Shown: one piece after another, positions 35,619-46,551 of the stretch
Numbering within the stretch: position 1 is the first letter of the stretch
Layout of the letters: each line of letters starts with the position of its first letter
Assembly (NCBI GenBank): GCA_033030425.1
Contig: JAUFSD010000021.1
Location: 930,001-994,000, forward strand
DNA from: Verpa conica
Lineage: Eukaryota; Ascomycota; Pezizomycetes; Pezizales; Morchellaceae
Direction of reading: 5' to 3'
DNA: 64,000 nt
Translations under genes and position numbers: made by a program
Notes under the pieces: model-generated
Database searches by the model: none
The model's input: the letters and a program-made list of their open reading frames with translations, nothing else
Told to the model about the DNA's origin: nothing

Positions 35619-37712
35619 TTACTGACGACTCTTGATAATATCGGCAGCCTGTAGAATGAAACAAAATTAGCTTATACTCTTGTAAACATATGACTGAGGA
35701 TTTTTTATTTCTTACCTTCTCAGCTATAGCATAAATGGTGGACTGAATATGTGTAGCGGGAGTCATCGGAATGATAGAGGCATCAACAATGCTCAAGTTC
35801 TTAACACCATAAACCTTAAGATCAGGTCCAACAACACCTCCAAACTCCTTCCTCATCATAGAACAAGTAGAAGACGGGTGGGCAAATGTCGGAACCAAAG
35901 CAGCTCTGATCGCAGCCTTGATCTCGTCATCGGAGGAAGCAGCAGGGTTAGGGCTTGTGCAAACAGCACCGAGCTCCTGGAATGCGGGGGTGCCATAAAT
36001 CTTCCAGATGAACCTAACCAATGCGACCTTGATCTCAAGATCAACTGGGTTAGAAAGAACACCATAGTCGACAACGGGAGCAGCCCATGGGTCTGTAGTG
36101 TTGATATAGATCTGACCACGACTGAATGGCTTCTCAAGACCAGAGGCTCCTCCTGCTGATCCACCGAATGCGATTTCCTGAACGGCAACTCTGCCGCTGC
36201 TGATGTAGTTGGCGAGAAGCTCGCTTTGGCGCTGATAACCTTCGATGATAGTTGAGTCGGTGTCCTTGGGGAAATAATCGGATGCTTTCTGGTTTTGGAC
36301 CATCTGCATAAGACGAAGAGTGGTGTCCCTGGAGCTGGCATTCTCGAGGGTTGTGAAAGCGACACTGTTTCCTCTGGAGATGGTATATGGGCCTTCACGC
36401 TTCGCGCGGTAAAGAGCCAACATCTCGGCGGCGTAGGTGGCGTTAGAAGCAAGGAGACCTGCGTTGATGGCATAGTCGTTGGAGACTAGAAGTCTCAAAG
36501 TCAGAATATGTCAGTGAGATATTAGAGTAAGTATACATACAAGTTCCTCCGAAGTAGAGCACAGGATGGTCCTGGAAGTTCTTCCCAACACCGGGAAGGT
36601 CAACAACAGTCTTGATCCCAAGACCTGACAATAGCTTCTTGGGTCCAATTCCAGACAACTGCAATAGCTGAGGAGTATGGCCAGTTCCGGCAGCCAAAAT
36701 AACCTCCTTCTTAGCAGAGACCTTAGTGGAGGAGCCAGTTGCGCTGGAGGCAAACTCAACACCAGTAACGGTGGTGCCAGAAAGTACCAACTTTGTTACA
36801 GACTTTCCAGTGATGAGATGGTAGTTTGATCGCTTCTTGGCTTCCTCATAGTAATTTCTCGCATATGATCTGATCTGTTTATCGTTATCTAGAGAGTTTG
36901 AAACCCAGAATGCTCCAATGGCCTCTCCGTTCGAACCATCCTTGGGGAGCTTGATTCCAAGTTGCTTGAAGGCTTTGAACCAGTTCTTGACGGCGGGGTA
37001 CTGGAATTTCGGGAAACTAGACTTAACAGGTCCGCTGTAGCCGTGAGCGCTCTTATCGTAAGTGATACCGAACTCTTGCGCCAAATCCTCATCCGGGGGA
37101 GAGAATGTTTCGCTCTAAAAAAAAAATAACCAGTCAGTTAAAGCTCCATTATACTGTTACATGCATGAAACCCACCTTCTTGAAGTAAGGATAAATTCCA
37201 TTCCAACCCCAACCAGGATTACCCAAAGCTTCCCACAGGTCGTAATCGCCGGAAGAGCCTCTGTCGAAGAACATCCCATTGACCACAGTTCCACCTCCAA
37301 CAACGTGCGCGGCGAGAAGACTGTATGTACGGTTGTTGATACCCGGCTGGGCGATAGAAGTTATGTTGTACATGTATTTCTTTCCAGTACCACCAGCCAT
37401 TCCGGGGACCAAGACACCATCCTCCTGATCATCCAAGTTTCCAGCCTCGATAACAAGTACGGTTTCTATAAGAATTAGCAGCTGTAGAGGGTAAAAAAAA
37501 AATACTCTCATCTAAGGGAACAAACTGGATGAGTTCTCAGTAAGTCTGTCGGCGACGATCAAACCACTGGTTCCTCCACCAACAACGACATAATCGTAAG
37601 AAGACAGGAGCGCAGTGTCTCTACCAACAAGCTGCGCTTTTGCGATAGGTGATGCTAAGGCGATTGATGCTAATGAAAGTGCAGAAACAAGGACGGAAGA
37701 TAATCCAGGCAT
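35619..37712 (-). CDS. Secreted GMC-family FAD oxidoreductase (aryl-alcohol/glucose oxidase type)
   Basis: A flavoenzyme of the glucose-methanol-choline family, predicted to be secreted. Minus-strand exons: 37712-37526, 37465-37176, 37114-36541, 36485-35716, 35648-35619, joined in phase to 616 residues. Residues 1-20 form a signal peptide. The ADP-binding motif is GGGTSG (45-50), followed by ETVLVIEAG-like sequence. GMC landmarks include GGGTVVNGM, the AAGTGHTPQLLQLSGIGP stretch, and the C-terminal pair His553 (HPSSTC) and His596 (THIQST), spaced as in aryl-alcohol oxidase. The substrate is not determinable. The first intron uses the less common donor GTTTGT. The last exon is only 30 nt, encoding AADIIKSRQ; reading through the last intron instead would add an unrelated tail. 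A TATA box and CT-rich leader lie upstream. Confidence 0.9.
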
Positions 37713-37856
37713 TTTTGAATAACGAATGTGAATGATTCTAAAAGAATGACAGTAAAATCCTTTGGTGGACTTATTAGAGTAAACGAGTGAGATAGGAAGT
37801 AGTGAGTTCCTGGCGATATAGAAAGAGAGAAAAAAAAAGAGAAGACAAAGAAGAGA

Positions 37857-37864
37857 CTTATATA
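37857..37864 (-). promoter_or_regulatory. TATA box and CT-rich initiator region of the GMC gene
   Basis: The minus strand reads TATATAAG here, about 145 bp before the ATG at 37712. It is followed by a long pyrimidine-rich tract (37856-37811). That arrangement is typical of strongly or inducibly expressed fungal genes. The functional role is inferred. Confidence 0.5.
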
Positions 37865-40800
37865 CAAGCTCACGATATCATAGCTATCCAGTGCCACGTT
37901 TTTTTTTTTGCGACCGGATATCGCGGTCCCTCGTGGCATCCGAAATTCCAGGGACATGGTATTAGGGCACTTTCGGTATCTGAAGCGGGACCTGAACTCG
38001 TGGAATGGGTAGGCGAATACTTGGCTCAACTTTGGTAAATGGACATATGCAGGGGAGAATTGCTACCATCACTAATACATTGAGTATCACAGTACTACCA
38101 AGACCCACTGAATGGCACCTTTTTCGCATAAGCCTTCGTCCCTTTTCTGAGAGTATCTAAATATTCATGCACAGCCCCCATACATATCTCCACCAAAAGA
38201 AAACCTCCCCACACCATGGTGGGAGGCTTCTCGATCGACATAGTATCATATTAAGCGGTGAGGACTACACATATTGGCAAGACAAGGGTTGTACGCATGC
38301 CTCTACCCCGCCGTCTGGTTCAGAATCGTATTCTTGTAGTTAGATTCCTGGAAATTAGCAGCTGGGATCTGGATAACCGGATGCTGATGTTAAAAACATA
38401 AAGGTAGAGCGCCTATTCGAAGTACATTATGAATGTCGTACGGTGGGGTGGGGGTGGGGATCCATGCATCTGAAGGTTTTTTTGCTTTTATTTTTCAAGA
38501 AAAAAACTCCGGTTAAACAGAATATATATTCTAGTGGAGGCAGAAAATCACATCGCGGTTTGTGCACGGGAAGCTACTGAGTCATAATAAACCTAATATT
38601 GCTAGTTAGGGTAGTATTTGGAAAGATACTAATAGCTCTCCTTGTGGCTTTGGAGCTGGTTTTGTCACTTCATGCAAGAATTTAGGGGGTCTCGGAAGAC
38701 TTTAACTTTATAAAAGCTATATAATTAATAGCTCGCTTCGAAATCGAAGCATATTTGTAGTTGAGGATGAACCGAGTGAATAGGTACGTGCATACCACTG
38801 ATTACTGGTACTTCTTAATAGCCTGTTAGCATAGAAGTATTTTTGGACTATCGTGGGGACTCTCTGTTGACGAGTTTTAACTCCTTTGAGGGTTCACCTC
38901 ATGTTTGTCTGGGTGGAAGCCCATTGTGATCCATGCTTTGAGGTTCGAAATAATTGCCTATATTTTCCTAAACGCTTATGTGAGGTACCAATACACAAAA
39001 TACCGAGTATTCTCTCAGGGGCTCATCCATCAAGAACTTAAAGAAAATCAGAAAGTTTACGGACCTGCCCCCCGATTTATGTTCGTAGACACGCGTGGCA
39101 GCAGCCTTGTATCTGCCATCTTATCTCAAACAAGTCTACTTAATAAACACTATTAATGTGGCTAGTGGGTATTACTAATAGCAAGTATGTCATTGGAATA
39201 GGAATGAGCCCCACCTTTGATGGCAGGAGCGCCACTTAGCTTCCGGAGTTGACCGATGCCGCTATGATATTAAATAAGATTTATGGTTAATCCCTCCTTT
39301 TGCGGGCGTGACTACCCTAATAGGCTAGTACCGAGGTAATCCCCTTTTTTAGCGCCACACTTTATTTTGACATCTTTGGGCTAGGCAGTTTTGGCTGGTC
39401 GAAGTACAGGTACATGTGGTACCGGGGATTCGGTAGTAGGCGCGCAACGCTTGCGTCTGTTATTTCTTTTCTTCCCGCTGCTTGCATTTTAACACGGGAG
39501 AGAGGTGCATATACTTTAGCAGTTACAAGCGCACAGAGCTTCGCGTGAGTTAATTGTACTCTACTTCATACCTAATGAGGAAGTTCCTCTCCAGTGGTTT
39601 AGGTAAAATCTTACCAGAATACATTTAGTCAGTTGCGCTTATATATGCTGTATTAATGTGGGCCCCAGGCATATAAAGTACCTCAAATCAAGATTTCAGC
39701 CGGGCCGAAGAACAGGAGCGCTTGTAATGAGGTGACTTCCAGCGGCGAAGCCGACGCGTCTAAGGAATGAGCAAGCCAGACATAGCTAATCAACCGTGCA
39801 TATCGAAGAGAGAAGGGAGAAATAAAGTCACAGGCCCTTAGCCCCTCATATTTGTACGACGTTTTATATGAGTTTTGCTGGGTTTGTCCTGTCAGATCCT
39901 GCATAGTCAAGGAAGAAACTCATAGCCTCTATTTCCTGAAGATCATTGACATTCGTGGTTACTCCTTTCCAAGTACGACTCGGATCGGACTAGAGTGAAA
40001 AAAAACCTTTTCTAACAGGAGGATCTCAGGTTATTTTTCTTTATTTTTCATTAAGTAAATGTAAAAGGAGTATTTCATTAATATGGAGTGGGCTCGCTCC
40101 CCATCAAATCTTACGGAAGGTCTTGTGCAGTTGTTCCGGAAACTGGGCCTGGTCTCTGTCTTAAATTTAAACTAAGGGCTAGGGTTTACTCTTATTCCAA
40201 CCATGGTAGTGACCGGCGGGACTTCATGATGCCTCTCGGACGCGCGGGTCTTTCACGGCCCGAATTCCCCAATGTTAGGTACCACAAGATCAAGTAACAC
40301 TAAATTTCTTCTTGTGTCTCCCCGCTTAATATTCCGCGTTGTTTAGTATGATCATGGCAGTGTGGTGTTCGGGCGAACAGAGGGCAGCTGAACCAGGTTT
40401 ACATGTCGTTCCAGAACACTGGTCCCTAAAGTTCTACGAGGGTATGGTTGCCTATGAAAATGTCTTGTTTTTCGCCGCATTTCTTTTACAATAGCCAAGA
40501 CCAAATGGAGTACAAATATTGGGATAGAGCACTCTGTGTTGTCCCATCTTATGGCTCTGGGCCTCAAAGACTCGTAGCACGAAGCCAGGAGCGGGTTGGG
40601 GGAGGGGGGGGGGGTAGAATAGTTACTGTTCCACTAGGAAAGCTGCGGTAAGCTATGCCGGTAAATAACAAGTTCTGTTCCTGAGACATTCTACTTTTCG
40701 TGAGAAAATCACTGGGAAGCTTGCAGCTCTTTTGAACGTTATGAAAGTTCTCTAGAGGAGAGAGAAAACTATCTTCATAAATTATTTTTGTAGGAAGATA

Positions 40801-42340
40801 TTAAATCAACGAGGTAGACACTAGTACATCCTTAGCTCTCGGGTCTCCCATGGCTATGCTGGTACGACCCCCCCCCCCCCCAATCACATGCACATATTAC
40901 TTATAGAAAACGGCACAATCCGCTTGTGGAGTCAAATAATGAATGGCCTCACCGCTACGTAGAGTACAAGCTTCTTTTACAGTCTTGGCACCCACCACCC
41001 GACATTCTCAGGTTGTCTCTGCTGTGTATAGAAGCAAGGAATAATCTTAAAACGGTCTGTGTCAGTTCAGCGTGGCTCCCACAGGTATTAAGAGAGATGA
41101 GAGACAGACACGTGGGGGTGGCCTTACTATGCCGTAGATACGAGACTTAAGGAACAATGAAGAAACTGACCTAGTAGGAGATAGGGAAAACTACCCAGGG
41201 TCGAAAACTTGTTCAACACACGACCCTGGGAACATATGGAGTGGGGTGCCTAACAAGTACGAATCAATTTTCCGGTGACCAAGGCTTCCCAGGACTTGGT
41301 CATGGGAATTGTCAAGACTTAAGATCTCAACTTCCTTCCTGGTAATTACCCAGAAGTCTCAATACTCGGATTGTTAGAGCATTCTTCTAGCCCCACCAAG
41401 ACACCTTTCAGTGGCAGCGTGCATAGAAACTTTGTGAAACACATAGTAGAACCTCGGTTACCCAGAGTTAGGGGGGGGTAGCAAATCACCCGAGACAAAG
41501 AATCGGTTTTGATCAAGAGATACCTATACGGAGGAATTCATAGCAGATAGCAAGGAACCCGGTATATCAAGACGCGACAATACATAGAATTGCCGTGTTA
41601 GGAGAATCTGCCGAAGAAAAACAAAAAAAATTTTCGTGACTTTACAAGCAGAGGTACAGCATCCGTTCTAGATGTACGTAGTTGAGATATCTTCTGAAGC
41701 TTTCTGTAATGCTTCGTTGATCTTATGATCTGAGATGTAGTTCTATACGCTAAAAAGTGTAGGTCAGAACATCTTCATTCGCAATTCGATTGCGTAGACA
41801 TACGCCAGTGGGATTGTCAGTATAGTTGCCTTAAAATTTGATCTCTCGAAGGGTTGAGCTCCGTGACGACCCCTAATAGTGAAATCGTCTAAACCCCTCA
41901 CTGTCCGATCGGAGGTCTGTGAGTTACTGATCCGAACCAGAGGGTTTTGGGAACCTTGTATTAGAGTAGTCAAGCTTACGGCATCCTAAGGAGCCCGCTG
42001 ATATTGTACTATGGGCACCCCCATCTCCCGAGTTTTACAAGCATAAATATGGGGTTTTTTTTACGAGGGGCAGGTAAAAAAACAACGGGGGGACAGGGGT
42101 GCTAAGTTTTAATTCATCCATCGGTGTGGCGAATCAGAAATCATTACCTACAGAAAGCATGTTCAAGTTCTTTTTTCCCTACCTTCACAATTTGCCTATT
42201 ATACATACGTATACCAAGAACGCAATCTGAAATTCTTCTCGAATCAAAGAATTCTTTTAAGCCTGGTTTCCTGCATCTACAAAAAAACCTTCTTGCCTTG
42301 TCCTCGCCTACCATTCTGCCTGGTTGAACCAAGACCAGCC
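37865..42340. other. Gene-poor spacer (about 4.5 kb)
   Basis: No supportable gene. It carries a G10 run near 40606, a C14 run near 40867 and a G7-8 run near 41470. A 75-codon minus frame near 39683-39910 and an 83-codon plus frame near 38905-39156 have no recognisable product. The final ~200 bp should include the promoter of the gene at 42341. Confidence 0.5.
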
Positions 42341-43839
42341 ATGCCGACGCCTACGCCAAACTATATTGATCCGCCGTCTCGGGCGGCGATGGTGGTAGGT
42401 GTGAACACTGCTATGATTTCTGTGGCTTTCTGTTTTGTGAGCTTGCGATGCTTTACGAGGTTCAAGCTCACATCTCTGGGCCTTGATGATTATTTGATAT
42501 GTGTCGCATGGGTAAGTTGGTGATGCGTGATATTCTTTCTGATTCTGAAAGTATGTTTCATGTTATTAACACCGGGTTTTCTTTTTTTTCTTCTTGTAGC
42601 TTTTTTCGTTCGCGATGTCGTTCTGTATTGCTCTTTGTAAGTTTACAGCTACCAGCCAGTCTCACCATCCATTCACTAATGTTTTCATAGCAACTAAGTA
42701 CGGCACCGGAAGACATGTTTGGGATATCCCTCCTGCTTGGTTTCCCATGAGTGGAAGGGTATGGCTCGCGATTTCTGAATAGCTTTTCTTTTATGTGTGT
42801 AGCTTTGTTCTAACGAGATATGGTGAGATTAGCTAGCATATTGTTTCACCGCTTTCTACAACCCAACTCTAATGATGACGAAAACCTCTATCCTCGCCTT
42901 CTATATTAACAAACTGGGCACCGAGAGAAAGTTCCGGAGGGTCTGTTGGGGAGTAATGACCTACGTTATTTGCAGTAGCACATCAATATTCTTCGCCAAC
43001 ATCTTCCAGTGTTCCCCCATATCTGGTGGATGGGACAGAACAGTTCCGGGGCGTAAATGCATCAATGTATGCCTCACCCATTGGCAGTGTTTTTTTGATC
43101 GCTTCAGCTAATTTTCATCTTGTAGACAACCCCCCTCTACTACTTCTCGGGGGCGAACAACCTGACCACCGATCTGGTACTTCTTTTTCTTCCGATGCCC
43201 GTTATCTGGAAGCTCAAGCTTCCTTTGAGACAAAAGATTGGACTGGTGATGGTTTTCTCGATGGGGGCTTTGTGAGTACCTGACATGACCGACCCAGCTA
43301 GATGATCTTCTTTGTATCCCTCCAGCCGGACTAATTCCCTCCGAAGTGTAACCGGCATCAGTATCATTCGTATCCACATGGTGAATATCGCCGTCACCAG
43401 CACCGACTTATCCTGGACCGGCGCCATCTCCTCCACCTGGTCCGGCGTCGAACTTAACGTCGCCATCGTCTGCGCTTGCATGCCCGCCTTCAAGCAATTC
43501 CTGTCCTGGATCGCCCCGGGAATCATGGGCTCAACACTCAAGAAATCTCAGTATTACAACCATACAGGCTCTGGAGGCCTGAAATACCACGATGGCACAG
43601 GCGTGCGCAAGTCGATCCATGGGCTAAGGTCTGTGGGGCGCTCGGCGAATGGGCCAAATACTACAACGATCACCGCGACACACAATAATGATAGTGAGGA
43701 ATATATCATGCATGATCTCGATGGAACCTCTGGATCACCCACTACAGGGATTAATAAGACCGTGGAGGTGATTGTACAGAGCGAGGCGGTGAAGGATAGT
43801 ACAAGTACTCAGAGCAGCGAGAACCGGAAAAGCTGGTAG
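42341..43839 (+). CDS. Pth11-like / fungal rhodopsin-domain seven-helix membrane protein
   Basis: A predicted plasma-membrane receptor-like protein of the large fungal Pth11-like family, lacking the CFEM domain some members carry. Exons 42341-42511, 42600-42636, 42691-42758, 42833-43066, 43126-43271 and 43347-43839 join in phase to 382 residues. Family landmarks are FTRFKLTSLGLDDYLI after helix 1, YGTGRHVWDIP, FYNPTLMMTKTSILAFYI, CSPISGGWDR, LFLPMPVIWKLKLPLRQKIG, and the end of the core ELNVAIVCACMPAFKQF. A ~100-residue cytosolic tail follows. The acceptor at 43346 was preferred to one at 43335 because it follows a CTAAT branch and gives FVTGISIIR, as in relatives. Ligand and pathway are unknown. 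Confidence 0.85.
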
Positions 43840-46551
43840 AGCTACGAGTAGTAAAAGTAATGTGGGAGGGAGTTTTTTTTCTCTCTCTATGTATTATAGG
43901 CGTATTCTTACTTCATAATGTACTTAAGAGTGCTCTGCCCGCGGCATTGTACCAAATATGGCGTTTTTAGAGGCCTCGCGGGCGTGAGTCTTGAACCATT
44001 TCCCTTTGTTGGTTAAGGAATTTCGTAATATTATCTAGAACGAAACAAATAAACTTATATCATGACTCATGCACTTTACGAAAGCTCAGCGCGGGTTGCG
44101 GTTAATGAATAAAACTAGAAGAAAAACATTCAGTACAAGTACGTAGCTCTACTAAGCTAAAATTAGTCTACAATTAGCTCAATAACAATCATGATCGATA
44201 CTTCTATTATGTAGCTTTCAGTATACAATTATACACGCCTTTCAGGTGTTATGAAAGTGGCATCGCTGACAGGTCGACTAATCATAAATTGCAGTTGAAA
44301 ACTAGCAAGCATTTGCGCATGCAGATGAGTGATGATTAGTGATTTTTGGCGAGAAATGTGAATTATAAGCCGCTAATCTTGACATTATATAAGCTATATT
44401 GAGCTATTATCTCAGCACCCAATTATCTGCAAAAGCATATAAAAACATGTATTGGGCAGGCTGGTAAAAAAATGTCGGAATAATGACCGGTCATGGCGTA
44501 GGTCATACGGTTCGGCCCGTAAAGGCGTGTATAGCCAAAAGCTCGGTTGGCGAAGTAACCATAGCTTTTCAAGAAGCCAAAGCACGTATACGTATGTGCT
44601 GTCCCCCTTTTCATTACTCGTAGCTAAGTACTCGTACACAGTCAGTTCCTAATAAGGTGGAATCAGCTGTCAGGTGTCAAGAACATGCAGGTACAGACAT
44701 ACCTTGCTATAAGGAGCTTGCTGTAAGGAACGGCACTTTTGTCCTCTCTCACTTTCTGTAAAGAATCACTCGCTATGGGGAAATAAATCGGCCTAAACAC
44801 GCACGTTCCTTATACTAAGGTGCGACTATGGCCAGCTACTGCCCACATACAACCCATGTCAGGAACAAAAAAATAAAAATCCCCCCCCCTTGCCACTGGT
44901 ACGTCAGATAATACATACATGTACCCACGGCGCAGTATCCGCTTTTGCAGATTTATATATTAGTGGATCGAGAACAAAGGCAAACGTGAAACCCGCATGA
45001 TAACGTCTCCTTGTAAATAGATAGTAGTCCCGGCGACATCCAGGCCTAGCGTGCACTTGCGTGTCCGATTTCTCCATCATCTGCTAGGAGATATCTAATC
45101 CATGATTGGCCAAGATTTTATGCTACATGTCCTTGGATTAGTAGTTTGTGATTAGCAAGGTAGAGCGTGGGGGAAGTCGGAGTTTCTTGTCTCTGGGAGC
45201 TATTTTGCTATGGTAACCTGTAGACCCATGTACCCTGTAGTTCTGCCGCTCATGGGGGGTTGAAGGACTGGGATCTGGGAGAGACCTGTATGTAATTGTC
45301 CATAGCCTCATTTACTACTATAGAGCACCTAAATCTAGCTTTAGCGGGAGGGGTGACAGATGCTTAATTTCCCCCGATCCTTTAGGGTTATAGTGCCCCC
45401 CTCCAGGAGGTTTTATATGCATATACTTAATGAGGTTTTGTTTATTTATTTTGCAATGATAAAAGTGAGAGTAGAAGTATGGAGTATCTCAGTATCTTAG
45501 TAGACTAGGAGAGACTCAAGAGAAGCGATTCCATAACTTCTCTATATATACCCTAGACCAATCCACGATTCCCCTAAACCCTAAAGAAAGCTGTGCTTGT
45601 TACCCGCGCTATACCTAATTAGGTAGCGATATCCCAACAATAAAAGTTCTATATACGAGTGATATTGTATGATGAAACCGAGGAAACCGAGGAAATATAA
45701 GCTCGCGTAAACTACGGAATTATAGAATAGAGTAGTTTATACCAGATACACACGTGTCCTATTGAAGCCTTGTAAATAGAAAGGATAAATTATTGGTGGT
45801 TAGATATTACATCCTAGCTTACCAGACCGTCTATACCTCTCGTTTTACTTTAGGCCAAAGGTAGGGGTGATGCTTTTTCGCTGCACATAATACTGAGTTC
45901 AAGTGAAGCTATTACCTTTTTCTGATTCCTTGTAGATTTTGTGGCTATTTTTTCTCTCCCTAATCTTTAAATACCATTGGTAATAACTATATATAATGTA
46001 GTGAAGTCTCAAATTCCACAATTATGTAAAGACGTCCATAAGATATTCATATTACCCTAGGGTTAACGACAGCTGTTTTACTGAATACAGATAAAGGGTG
46101 AATGTTTATACGTATTAGCTACTAAATTTTAACCTTCTACCAGAAGAACTACTGGCTTTGGCAAAAAGTATGGAGAATAGTCCTTCCTATAGATCCTACA
46201 TCTCTGGGAGCGTGTCTGCAAGAGGATTAAAACTACATATATAGGGTGAGTATTCAAAAATACAGGGCAGTAAATGACCCGCTATCTATACTTTAATACT
46301 AAAATTCTTGGGAAGTTAAGTGATATCTACTTTACTTCTAGAAAGTCTAACTACATTTATGTAGTTCCTATCAACAATTTGGAGCCCTTAATGACCAAAT
46401 TAGACACTCATTAACTTAACTATAATGCTAATAATACTAATAAAAAATCTTAACCTATAGAAGTCAGATAGACCCTACCCCTTGTCACTAGCTTCCGGCC
46501 CTTCCCGTAGGTCAACAGGTTCATTTACTTTCGTTCACACCAGCCCTCTAT
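43840..46551. other. Intergenic spacer with an LTR remnant
   Basis: AT-rich. The only element I can define is the LTR-like sequence at 45457-45639. Short frames near 44412-44652 occur on both strands but are unrecognisable. Confidence 0.5.
45457..45639 (-). mobile_element. LTR fragment, Copia-like, related to the one at 55796
   Basis: Read on the minus strand it begins TGTTGGGATATCGCTACC and ends CTTTTATCA. It shares this start, the palindrome TACCTAATTAGGTA (45612-45625) and the agactaggagag block with the copy at 55796-56037. At 183 bp it is shorter than that copy's 242 bp, so it has lost internal sequence. I see no matching target duplication at its edges. TGTTGGGAT...CA ends suggest a Ty1/Copia LTR. 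Confidence 0.65.

Noticed and set aside
39683..39910. 75-codon minus ORF with a SLDASASPLEVTSL segment
   Set aside because: It looks like a fragment of some repeated sequence, but I could not name a family and there is no support for a gene.
44412..44652. Overlapping short ORFs on both strands
   Set aside because: Sequence is internally repetitive over about 30 bp, with no recognisable product or splice signals.
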